Part shown: positions 55,201 through 62,934 of the stretch, piece after piece
Layout of the letters: each line of letters starts with the position of its first letter
Numbering within the stretch: the stretch's first letter is position 1
Assembly (NCBI GenBank): GCA_018697195.1
Contig: CM031858.1
Span: forward strand, 106,425,699 to 106,489,698
DNA length: 64,000 bases
Direction of reading: 5' to 3'
DNA from: Certhia americana
Lineage: Eukaryota; Chordata; Aves; Passeriformes; Certhiidae
The notes under the pieces: generated by a model
Database searches by the model: none
The model's input: the letters and a program-made list of their open reading frames with translations, nothing else
Told to the model about the DNA's origin: nothing
Translations under genes and position numbers: made by a program

Positions 55201-58200
55201 AATTCAGAATCACTCCCATTTTCTATCACAGTTAAAAGTCTCTATCAGGATTTCTCATATATGTGCATCATAAGCCATAAATATATGAATTAGGGTACTG
55301 GCAGTTGATAGGTATGTAGCTGGTCACCTATGGGATGCATTAAAGTAGTCAGAGAGTCCAGAGTTACTGACTTCTTTTGTACTGAGAACTTATCAGTGAC
55401 CTAGCAAAAGTCTGTTTCAGGTATCAGTCTTCTGTCTGCTTTCTGTGATTTATTAGGAGTACACAGTAACAATAGCTAAGAGAGCCTATCATACATCTTT
55501 CATTTTATTCACCTATTTTATTCTGATTTTATCCTCCTTAAGCTAAGAGATAGAGGCATCCAAGGCTAGATCATCTTTTACTGGTTGCATGCCAAAATAG
55601 GATTTATTTTCAACAATATTTCATCCTGCCAGTCTTACCAACCATTTCAGGCATTCTCTCTCCTCCCATATTTATGAAACTATATATACAGCTTTCCTAT
55701 GAGAAAGCAGCTGCTTGAAAACTCTTGTGAATAACACATGAGCTGAGCTCCAAGTTCAAAACTGCCAGCCATGCAAAAACTGTGCGGAGTAGAGACTTGG
55801 GCTGAAGCATTTATCACACTGTCCAGGCATCTGTCAGCTGCCATATATCAAGGTTTTCATTTGTCTTGTGCAGCTTCCATTGCCAAAGTAAAATATACAT
55901 ACACGGAATTGTATACAGAGAACGTAACAGAGCCCATGAAGGAGTTTGCTGGATGCTGAACTGAAATGTGTTCCGTGCAAATAAGCTGTGAGAAACAAGA
56001 CAGACGGTTCTGGATGACAGAAGTTAAAAACATTGGAGATTAGACTATGAGAGAGACAGTTTAGTAGTTCCCAGTGCCTTGCTCAAGTGTCTGACAGCTC
56101 TGGAAGTACAGAGTGCCTATTCCAGATAGGGAATAATATTATGTATAAGAAAGCATGTTTGGATAGAGAAAAGCTGTGCTCTTTTAGGGAAATATTTGCA
56201 AAACCTTCATGAAATTTGGAGAATCAGGATTGGTCAGAGCCCTGACCTAGGCAATACCAGAATTGTCCTGGTCATGTGTTTTTCTTCACATGGCAGCTTC
56301 ATGTGGGACACGCAGACAGCTCAAGTGATGTGGCCTAAGACAGAAGAGAAGCATAAACACTGAGTGGGGAGCAGGCAGAGAGGGCTAATGTTGTGTCCAA
56401 GCCCTCCCCGGTCAGATCCCAGATGGTTCTTGTGGTTTCTTGTGGGTTTTCCCAGAGCTTTCCTCCACTCCATTACTCGTGGGCAGGGGCACCAGTGGGG
56501 GTTGCTGCTCAGTGGCAAGTTGTCTGCAGTGGTCATAAGGTGCCTTGGGCAAGATCAGGGTTGGGGACCAAGATTTCTGTGTAGCGTCATGAGTGCTGTG
56601 CCCCAGCACATCTGAGGGGTACTCAGGTGCCTGGTCATAAACCATTTGAAAGGGTAACTGATTTGATCACTTGACAGATGCTAATCCAGCATTGCTTTTA
56701 AACTACCTCTCAACATATATTTTTAGGGGTATTTTCTACCTGCCTCTCTGCTGGGCAGGGTCCTGCAGGCACAAGATGCATATCTGTAGGTACCAGCTGG
56801 ACAAGCACCATCCTGTTGCTCCAAGTCTAGCTTCTGCAGCAGCTATGAAGGAAAAAAAAAATCAAGGGACAAAAAAAAAACCCTTGCACAAATCCTTTTC
56901 TTGAGAATAAGGGCAGTTAGCTGAGTTCTCCAGCATGGCACTGACAAGATGAGACAGCTGCCTTAGAGCCAGTGTGTTCAAACATGCTGCCGTTATCCTG
57001 TTACATGAATCAAAACCAGCACACACCAGCTTTCATCTGGATTTCATTATTGTGATTTGTATCATACAGACTGTTGTCTCACAGGAAGCGGCAGTATTCA
57101 GAGTTGGAGAGGGGAAGATCCTTATCAACAGGACAAAATTGACAAATCTCTGTGTTTAAAAATAACTGTACCTCTTTACTGTTCTCAGTTCTAAGCTGTC
57201 TGCGTAGTCTCAACCCTCTGAGCTCTTTGCTTTAAATGAATTTTTTAAAAGGAGCTTTTCTCCTTCCAAAGAGAATTTAGCTGAATTCTGGCAAATCTCC
57301 CACAGGCTGGAGGAGACCCAAGTAAAGCAGGTTGGTACCTGCAAAGCAGCCATGGGGAAAGCTACATCCCAGGGGGCTGCTGCTGCTGCTGAGCGTCAGA
57401 GCCCAGGGCTCATTCACCCTCTGCACAGTGGCCCCCAGAGCTACCCTGACACCCACTTGCTAGAGGTGAAAGCAGCTGAAACTTGCTGTCTGGCACAACT
57501 TCTGTGCAGCCCTTCAGCTGAGCCTGGAGGATGGACAGGCCCTCTCTCCACTGCTGTGCCCTTTCTGTTGGGAAGTGGTTTCTGTTGTGCACGTGAGTAA
57601 AAAAAAGATAACCTGGAGAGAGCTAAAGGCAAGGTAATTAAGATAAAACTATGAGCTCTGTGGTAATGAAGAACAAACAATGGGCAGTTAGGTTTGTAGT
57701 GAAGCATGAAATAAGGTGTCAGGTAGCTTTACATGGTAACACTGAGCTCATAATCTGTAGGATTGCCCAAGACAACCAGAAAATACTGGTAGTAACTAAA
57801 ATCTTTACATTTAATAGGATGTATCTGGTTAGTGTTTCTTGGCTTTGTAAGCAAGAGCTGCATGGACCCATGTTTCTGTACCCTGTGTAGCAGACAGCAG
57901 TGGTCTAAATTAGATGTGGCTTGTTTCAGTGTCCTCTTGTAGCAGTACTGAGAGGAAGGCTCTTAACACATAAAACTCCCAGCATATCTGAAAATCAGCA
58001 GCATCCAGCTTGCTGATGATCCTTTGGCAACAATACCAGGGAGTAGGCAGGCAGGCTTCAACATTCCAGGAAAAGAAAGGAAAAGGGGTAGTTGTTAAGA
58101 TCTTAATTCTTCTGCTTTAGAGGTCTGAGCCCTGCCAGGTGAGATGAAGCATGTGAGAAGCTGTGTGCAGTGAAGAGCCACAGCTGCATAGTGCTGCATA

Positions 58201-61200
58201 CCTCCTTCCAGCCTCAGCAGGATTAAAACCAGGCAGGCCCACACATTCCGTTGAAGGCTTTCCCACCAATCCTGGGTAGGGCAAGGCTTCTCCTCCCTGT
58301 CTTTTCCTCTCTTCCTTTTATTCAGGTGTGGCAGCACATTGCCTGCTTCAGCATCGAGACAGCTTATGAATGTTTAACCTCAGGGGCACTGCACTGTCTG
58401 CCTGAACCTGCAGTCAGACTCATCCATACACAGGGATACACCTGCAGGGAAGCAGGTGTGGCTGAAGAGTGTTGATACAGCAGAATGGCCTGTGTTTTAA
58501 AACTTGGGCATGACCATAACAACACCCTGTGGCAAAAACTTGGGGTTTTCCTCTCTGTTTGCCTCAAATACTGCTGGGCACTTGTCAGGGGAAATACATA
58601 CTCCACTCTGTTTTAAATTCCTAATAATTCGATACCATATCTCCTGAGTAAAGTGCAGGAAAAGTTAGGTGTGTTTTACTCTCCTTCATGCTTATTTTGG
58701 AAACAGAGAACAACATGATTGGATAAAGGGAATTGTCTACTTTCTCTCTAGAGCCATTGTACTTTGTCCCCCAAGCCATTCCATGTATTATTCTAATAAT
58801 AGAAAAAAAGCCTGAAAGCATATTCAGTCAGTCCTTTTGGCTGATTTTAATTTTACATGAGGATTACAGCAGAGTTTCTATAAAGGCATAACATGCAGGA
58901 AGGGTTTTGCATGCCTCTTTCCACCTCGTTATTTGGTGTTAATAGCCCTTTGCCATAATGCAGATTAATCAAAACCAGAAATTAGAAGGGAGTCATTATT
59001 TTATGAGCAGGAGAATGCACTGCACTATCCACCGCTGTTTTCTTACACTCTTGAAGCTGGCAGGGAGCTGGATGCCTGGGGACCAGGCTGCCCCCCAGGT
59101 GGCCAAGCTGGGACTCCTCTCCACTTCTGTCCAATGGGCAGAATGGCCAAAGGTTGGAAGAGAATTGACACATTCCCAAAATAAAGGTTGTTTTTTTGTT
59201 AAGCTGATAGGTTTTGGCCAGGTGAATGGTGATGGAGGATTTGGGCAAAGTGCAACCTAAACAAAGACTAAGGGAACAAGAGAAGTGCGGGGCACCCAAC
59301 AGAATGCAGGTGCTGTGTTGGCCAGGAGAACCCTCTGCAACTTGAGGAGATTCCTTAGGTTGTAAAAAAAAGGAATAGGAAGCTCAAAGGAAATAGATTA
59401 TACACTTCGAATGTTATCCTGACTCTTTTGTCCATTTACTGCAAAACTTACCACTGCTCTTACACTGCTCTGTAACTATTACTGCCTTCCACTCTACTGA
59501 GTGACCTGCCATATAAGCTGATTACTTCTTTTATCTTAAATGTATGCTAGAGCAGTCAAGAGTTTGTGTGAGTGGTTTCTTTAAAGAATCAATTTGAGAG
59601 AAACTTACAGTGGGTTTCAGAACCATGTGGAGGCACCAAAATCTGGTCATCATATCAGTTATTGTAATGAATTTTTTTAATCTTTATTTTGTCTCTGGTG
59701 GGTTTCATCCAGCCACATTTATCTTAAACTCACTCTGAGCAATAATTGGAGGGTGCTAATAAAATACGTATTGTTCAAGGCTTGTGCTGAACAGGTCACT
59801 TGTTTTGCCAGTCACAAATAAATAGTTGCCTTAGTTCAGACTTAATTTTCCTGTCTGCTGAAAGCATTGGGACTGACTGGCACTTGTTTACTATCCCTTG
59901 TTTCTGGAAATCGAGCGATCTTCTTTGTTACAAAAGTAAAAGAGTCATTCTCTCTTGACTGTGTTACAGACCACGGTCATAGACTACGTGAAGCCATCAG
60001 ATCTCAAGAAGGACATGAATGAGACCTTTAAGGAGAAGTTCCCTCACATCAAGCTAACCCTCAGTAAAATTAGAAGGTACGTTACAAAGCTTGATAAGGC
60101 TGCAATGTGGTGCAGCTGCTGTCCGCATGTCAGTGCAATTCCTGCTGTACATGAGGGGAAGTGCAGCACTGATTGATCTTCCAGGAGCAGTGACTAGCAG
60201 AGGTGTAGAGTAAGTCAGATGATTGCTTTGATTACTGGGATGAGTAAACAAGAAAGAGGAATGTGCAAACACACACTGGTCAGGTGTCTAACACAGCATC
60301 TAACAGGATGAGGATGAGAGCTGGACATGCACTATATTAAAATACCTGTAAAAATAACACAACAGAGTCTCTAAGCTCATGGCACTTGGCTTAAAAAGAA
60401 ACTGAGGAAAGAGAAGTGCTGACTTTTGTGTCTTGGCCAGTAGCAAGAAGAGTAGTTGGCTTCACAGCAAAGTTGTAATATTCCATTTCTGTTTCTGGTG
60501 TAGCAGGCTAGACATACTGCTTCACTGAAGTAATGATAATTTCATTTGACCCTAGTGGCCATAAGGACACTGAGCCACACTGCTCTGTAACCAGACAGTA
60601 ACTGCAGTACATGGACAGAACTGTCAGTTTGGATTTGACCAACCATAACCAGCAGCAAAAGCTACATACAGAGCACCAGTAATCAAAACATTGTTACTAA
60701 ATAAATGGTATGCAGCATAGGACCTCTGATAAAATACTGTTGCTAAAATCATCAGAGTTTTTTGGTTGCTTGTATAGTTTGACATAACTGTCTGTTGGGG
60801 GCAGTGAGGGGGACTGGTGCTGTAAAAATGTGCCATGAAATGTGCCCCCAAAACAGCATAAAGAGATCTGCCCAGATATTGTGTTGCATAATATATATTT
60901 GGGCATATTATATATGCCCCAAATTATGTTTTTGCTTCCATTTGACTAAGCAGGAACCTCTGAAAGCATGGCTCTTAGAGTGAAATGAGAAATGCTTTAA
61001 AACTCATCTCACAGCATACTTCTCTGGTCTCTTTACTCAGCTTGAAGAGAGAAATGCGCAAGCTTGCTCAAGAGGAATGTGGTTTTGAAGAGCCCACAGT
61101 GGCCATGGCCTTTGTCTACTTTGAGAAGCTCGCTCTCAAGGGGAAGCTGAACAAGCAGAATAGAAAGCTTTGTGCTGGAGCTTGTGTTCTTTTAGCAGCC

Positions 61201-62934
61201 AAAATTGGCAGTGACCTCAGAAAACATGAAGTCAAGCATCTTATAGATGTACGTATCCATAGGACTCCAGTGTTCCATCTACGTGAAGTGCCAGTGTGTG
61301 GTCTGTGCAAGCCTGTTTGTCAGTGGACATACTCTCCTTTAGGCTTCCAGATGTACAGCCAGCTAAACATCTTTTTTTGTTACACATTTTTGTGGAAGTA
61401 CTAGTGACCAAATGTCCCTGCAGAGGCATGGGAAGCTTGTTAAATGGGATAGAGGCCCTGGTGTCAGATATGATGAGGTTTGAGATGTATCTGACCATCA
61501 TTCTGTCAATACAGGGCAACAGGTGAACCCTCATTTGCTTTTAATTATGTTTTCAAGAGTGTCAGTAAGGATTTTGCTTTGGGAAGTAAATGCAGATACT
61601 AATTTCAGGTGGAGTCTAACAGACATTTGTATTTCTTTTATCAAGTTCGGCTTTTGGGCAAGAAAAACTAAGGAGGTGTTCCCATTAGTTTTTTGTAGGA
61701 TAAGATGTTTGGTCATCTACCCACTTCACATGAAAGAGGCAACATGGGGATGTAATGCCATAATCCTCTGCAAGTACCAAGGTACCAATCTGATTTGGTA
61801 CAGAATCACCAAGCTACAGAAAGTTAGGCTGGTGTCTGGATGTGTGGCTACAACCAGCTCACTCAATGGAAGAGTCATGGGATCGTGGGTGGGGGACAGG
61901 ACTGGACTCATGCCCTCCTCCCACAGTCACAAAGCTGGTTGACAGTCAGTCTGTTAGAAAACCCTCTGAATAATCACCAAAAAAAATCAGCCAAGTGGGA
62001 ATTGGAAGATGTGGTCTCTCTTGATATCTTGAAAAGTTGGTCCATCCATAAGACATTGAACTTTGCAGTTGGCCAAGTGGGCGGAGAAGTAGCAGGCCAG
62101 GGAGATCCTAAGAAGAGTATGAGGGGGGAAATATTCCTGAGCAACTGGTTGCCTACTTGTAGCATCCAAATCCAGTGAAAACAGCAGAGCATATGGGAAG
62201 TTTAGTACATTACAGCACAAAAACAACTATAAAACCCATCTCATCCCCCCTGAGGACAGCAGTTTCTATTACTCACTGTTCTTAGGACACCTTCTGCCTC
62301 TGAGGTATTAAGATGGAATTGTGGCAAAATAATTTCCCCACAGGGTGTTGTAGCACAGCCTAATACTAAAAGGAAAACTAGTGATTTCAAGCAGTGCAGG
62401 AAATTTGTGGACAATTACAAGATGCATGTCTTCCATTACACAAGTGATTTTGATGTTTGCACGAAGCCAGGAATTTCCTGTTGCTGCCGTGGTAATCACT
62501 GTGATCGTCAGAAGATGTATCTGCTCACAGTGGAATGAGTGAAGTGACGAATGTGTCAGAAATAGCATGGCTGGCTGAGCTCTATGAGTTCACCTTCACA
62601 GTAAGGATCTGGTACATCCTGTTCACACAGCTCTGATTTTCTAAACCTAGAGCTATGCAAGTCAATCAGGAGAGAAATTTAATGACAGTAGCATGCGCGT
62701 TTTGTATAATGTCATTTGTGGGAAAGCTCAGGAAAGGCAAACCTTCATCCCATTTCTGTTAATTTATTTTATTCCCCTCGGCTGTGGTTGCAGAAACTGG
62801 AAGAGAAGTTCCGGCTGAACAGGCGAGAGCTGATCGCCTTCGAGTTCCCGGTGCTGGTGGCCTTGGAGTTCGCTCTCCACCTTCCCGAGCACGAAGTGAT
62901 GCCGCACTACAGACGCTTGGTGCAGAACTCCTAG
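28958..62934 (+). CDS. CABLES1: CABLES1, C-terminal part of gene (exons 2-10 of 10), 5' end outside window
   Basis: Nine exons join into one frame of 1,060 coding bases (353 residues counting the split first codon). The CABLES family consists of adaptor proteins that link CDK5 to c-Abl and CDK2 to Wee1, favouring inhibitory tyrosine phosphorylation of CDKs. CABLES1 is a nuclear and cytoplasmic growth suppressor that also binds p53/p73. The sequence shows a Ser/Arg-rich linker (fragment residues 1-167), the family hallmark [16 protein letters not shown] in exon 7, and a C-terminal cyclin-box-like fold in exons 8-10. The paralogue is decided by [17 protein letters not shown] in exon 2 and the ending [11 protein letters not shown], which fit CABLES1 rather than CABLES2. 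No frameshift or internal stop is present. The N-terminal region (about 280 residues in the 633-residue human protein) lies upstream of the window. Identification is from remembered family sequence, not a search. Confidence 0.95.
29030..31267 (+). other. CABLES1: CABLES1 intron 2
   Basis: 2,238 bp. Mostly AT-rich, with a distinct CpG-rich patch at 30331-30559 and several T runs (about 30683, 31000, 31060) before the pyrimidine-rich acceptor region of exon 3. No gene or repeat family is recognised. Confidence 0.85.
30331..30559. promoter_or_regulatory. CpG-rich patch in intron 2
   Basis: Twelve CpG dinucleotides within 229 bp, with GC-rich flanks, in an otherwise CpG-poor intron, about 700 bp before exon 3. 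This could mark an unmethylated regulatory element or an internal promoter. I see no TATA box or first-exon structure. Confidence 0.25.
31268..31360 (+). CDS. CABLES1: CABLES1 exon 3
   Basis: 93 bp, phase 2 to phase 2. The acceptor has a long T/C tract (from about 31211) ending tttttcag, and the donor is GTACTG. It encodes [18 protein letters not shown] and then [12 protein letters not shown], ending in a split Arg codon. The Ser-Pro within SGSPRP is a possible proline-directed (CDK-type) phosphosite. RCRTLS, whose first Arg is the split codon from exon 2, fits the basophilic kinase pattern RxRxxS. The IKNMRQ.DTRN block is shared by both CABLES paralogues and so is probably structurally important. 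The length is a multiple of three, so skipping leaves the frame intact. Confidence 0.95.
31361..38005 (+). other. CABLES1: CABLES1 intron 3
   Basis: 6,645 bp. No coding exon recognised. It contains a short, very doubtful CR1-like remnant near 37326-37350 and otherwise unremarkable intronic sequence. Minus-strand open frames around 35097-35690 have no recognisable similarity. Confidence 0.85.
38006..38083 (+). CDS. CABLES1: CABLES1 exon 4
   Basis: 78 bp, phase 2 to phase 2. The acceptor is a T-rich tract ending tatattttag, and the donor is GTATGT. It encodes [19 protein letters not shown] followed by RDCTQV and a Gly split with exon 5. The hydrophobic IVLI and FSVLPY stretches suggest a beta-rich folded segment conserved across the family. 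The Cys in RDCTQ replaces the Ser I remember in mammals (memory only). Like exons 2 and 3, the exon is frame-neutral if skipped. It lies between two large introns (6.6 kb before, 9.8 kb after). Confidence 0.95.
38084..47854 (+). other. CABLES1: CABLES1 intron 4
   Basis: 9,771 bp, the longest complete intron. It holds a probable antisense LTR (44273-44954). A GC-richer stretch (41321-42014) is open on both strands at once (177 and 193 codons); no family is recognised and I treat it as non-coding. A short near-perfect palindrome lies at about 40096-40113. Confidence 0.85.
44273..44954 (-). mobile_element. Probable solo LTR, antisense to CABLES1
   Basis: About 682 bp that starts TGTAAAC and ends GAGACA. 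On the minus strand it carries a TATA-like GGATAAAAAAGG near 44713-44724 and AATAAA at 44540-44545, in the order expected of an LTR. The flanks AAATC (44268-44272) and AAATG (44955-44959) agree at four of five bases, compatible with a 5-bp target duplication (ERVL-like) that has since mutated. The composition (C/T-rich on +, unusually long open frames) differs from the surrounding intron. No viral genes accompany it. The boundaries are my best fit and could be off. Confidence 0.5.
47855..47954 (+). CDS. CABLES1: CABLES1 exon 5
   Basis: 100 bp, phase 2 to phase 0. The acceptor is tctgcttcccag and the donor GTGGGG. After the split Gly it reads [19 protein letters not shown] and then [14 protein letters not shown]. 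The segment [11 protein letters not shown] is common to CABLES1 and CABLES2, which fixes the frame and the end of the exon. The part before it (Arg-Gln-Cys-His-Ser-Thr-Gly-Val-Cys) is the variable part between paralogues and carries two Cys residues. Skipping this exon alone would shift the frame, unlike exons 2-4. Confidence 0.95.
47955..49467 (+). other. CABLES1: CABLES1 intron 5
   Basis: 1,513 bp. The only distinctive element is the (CG)9(TG)9 tract ending 231 bp before exon 6. Nothing else is recognised. Confidence 0.9.
49199..49236. repeat. (CG)9(TG)9 alternating purine-pyrimidine tract
   Basis: TG, nine CG dinucleotides (49201-49218), then nine TG (49219-49236): 38 bp of uninterrupted pyrimidine-purine alternation, the classic Z-DNA-forming pattern. 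It lies in intron 5, 231 bp before the exon 6 acceptor. Confidence 0.95.
49468..49624 (+). CDS. CABLES1: CABLES1 exon 6
   Basis: 157 bp, phase 0 to phase 1. The acceptor is attttattttttag and the donor GTAACT. It encodes [19 protein letters not shown] and then a Ser/Thr-rich run that includes [18 protein letters not shown]. The first 13 residues are conserved with the paralogue. The rest is a low-complexity, basic/serine-rich region that looks disordered and heavily phosphorylatable (RRNT, HRSLS, GRANS). This serine-rich region is where CABLES1 differs most from CABLES2. A 38-bp alternating purine-pyrimidine tract ends 231 bp upstream of the acceptor. Confidence 0.95.
49625..50404 (+). other. 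CABLES1: CABLES1 intron 6
   Basis: 780 bp, the shortest intron of the window. AT-rich; no repeat, gene or clear motif seen. Confidence 0.9.
50405..50508 (+). CDS. CABLES1: CABLES1 exon 7
   Basis: 104 bp, phase 1 to phase 0. The acceptor is ctgttgttttatag and the donor a perfect GTAAGT, the strongest in the window. It encodes [20 protein letters not shown] followed by [15 protein letters not shown]. The acidic [12 protein letters not shown] run and the basic GKHKRVLIF run form the most diagnostic signature of the family. They directly precede the helical cyclin-box-like region. Third-position GC is low here (about 12 of 34 codons), in contrast to the last exon. Exons 6 and 7 together are 261 bp and frame-neutral as a pair. 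Confidence 0.96.
52452..52489. repeat. 19-bp tandem duplication, two units
   Basis: Units at 52452-52470 and 52471-52489 (AGCATAGCAGCAGGAGCAG and the same ending CTG) match at 18 of 19 bases. This looks like a recent slippage duplication or the start of a minisatellite. Confidence 0.9.
52860..53180. promoter_or_regulatory. Candidate intronic enhancer (intron 7)
   Basis: The block combines locally raised CpG content (about nine CpG in 52979-53105) with two perfect palindromic homeodomain-type sites: TGTAATTACA (53083-53092) and AGCATTAATGCT (53117-53128). The second is followed by TGACAG (53129-53134, MEIS/TGIF type) overlapping CAGCTG (53132-53137, E-box). A further CTGTAATTGC lies at 52991. 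Such clustering in an otherwise plain intron is typical of conserved vertebrate enhancers, but conservation cannot be assessed here. Confidence 0.35.
53640..53760 (+). repeat. Long T/G low-complexity tract with G12 run
   Basis: About 120 bp of almost only T and G on the sense strand, including GGGGG at 53717-53721, T7, and twelve G at 53729-53740. It produces spurious Lys/Asn/Thr-rich open frames on the minus strand. Homopolymer length may be unreliable in the assembly. Confidence 0.9.
54025..54041 (+). other. G-quadruplex motif in intron 7
   Basis: GGGTGGGGGGGGAAGGG satisfies four G3+ runs with short loops on the sense strand, so it could also fold in the nascent RNA. It lies about 280 bp after the T/G tract. 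Confidence 0.6.
59970..60076 (+). CDS. CABLES1: CABLES1 exon 8 (start of cyclin-box-like domain)
   Basis: 107 bp, phase 0 to phase 2. The acceptor is tgactgtgttacag and the donor GTACGT. It encodes [20 protein letters not shown] and then [15 protein letters not shown]. The segment is helical and charged, and leads into the cyclin-box-like domain; the split codon AG|C gives Ser at the junction with exon 9. It follows the 9.5-kb intron 7. The open frame continues beyond the donor for about 100 bp as intron, which is not coding. Confidence 0.95.
60077..61040 (+). other. CABLES1: CABLES1 intron 8
   Basis: 964 bp. An AT-rich hairpin lies at 60887-60928, about 110 bp before exon 9. Nothing else is recognised. 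Confidence 0.9.
60887..60928. repeat. AT-rich nested hairpin before exon 9
   Basis: The core GGGCATAT-TAT-ATATGCCC (60901-60919) is a perfect 8-bp stem with a 3-nt loop. It is extended by TTT/AAA and then CATAAT/ATTATG across an internal loop. It lies about 110 bp upstream of exon 9, a position where structure could affect branch-point use. Confidence 0.7.
61041..61248 (+). CDS. CABLES1: CABLES1 exon 9 (cyclin-box-like core)
   Basis: 208 bp, the longest coding exon in the window, phase 2 to phase 0. The acceptor is tctctttactcag and the donor GTACGT. After the split Ser it reads [17 protein letters not shown], then [19 protein letters not shown], then [20 protein letters not shown] and on to [20 protein letters not shown] matches the position of cyclin-box helix 2, and [15 protein letters not shown] matches helix 3 of cyclins (pattern L..GACLLLAAK). 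This is why the family is placed near cyclins, although CABLES proteins are adaptors and not known CDK activators. The exon pair 8+9 is 315 bp and frame-neutral. Confidence 0.96.
61249..62793 (+). other. CABLES1: CABLES1 intron 9
   Basis: 1,545 bp. No repeat or gene recognised. GC content rises sharply only at the acceptor side next to exon 10. Confidence 0.9.
62794..62934 (+). CDS. CABLES1: CABLES1 exon 10, terminal coding exon with stop codon
   Basis: 141 bp of coding sequence beginning in phase 0 after the acceptor gctgtggttgcag. It reads [18 protein letters not shown], then [17 protein letters not shown], ending [11 protein letters not shown] and TAG (62932-62934). [15 protein letters not shown] corresponds to cyclin-box helix 5. 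The base composition is unlike the other exons: 39 of 46 third positions are G or C (about 85%), with many CpGs. The mRNA continues as 3' UTR and runs into an assembly gap 36 bp after the stop. Confidence 0.96.
   Translation, partial: KLEEKFRLNRRELIAFEFPVLVALEFALHLPEHEVMPHYRRLVQNS

Larger units (their letters stand above)
50509..59969 (+). other. CABLES1: CABLES1 intron 7
   Basis: 9,461 bp. It contains an enhancer-like block (about 52860-53180), a two-unit 19-bp tandem duplication (52452-52489), a long T/G tract with G runs (53640-53760) and a G-quadruplex motif (54025-54041). No coding exon is recognised between exons 7 and 8. Confidence 0.85.

Noticed and set aside
28958..62934. Assignment to the paralogue CABLES2
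   Set aside because: The exon 2 linker and the C-terminal residues (VQNS ending, [18 protein letters not shown]) fit CABLES1; CABLES2 as I remember it ends in LTQQF and differs in the linker.
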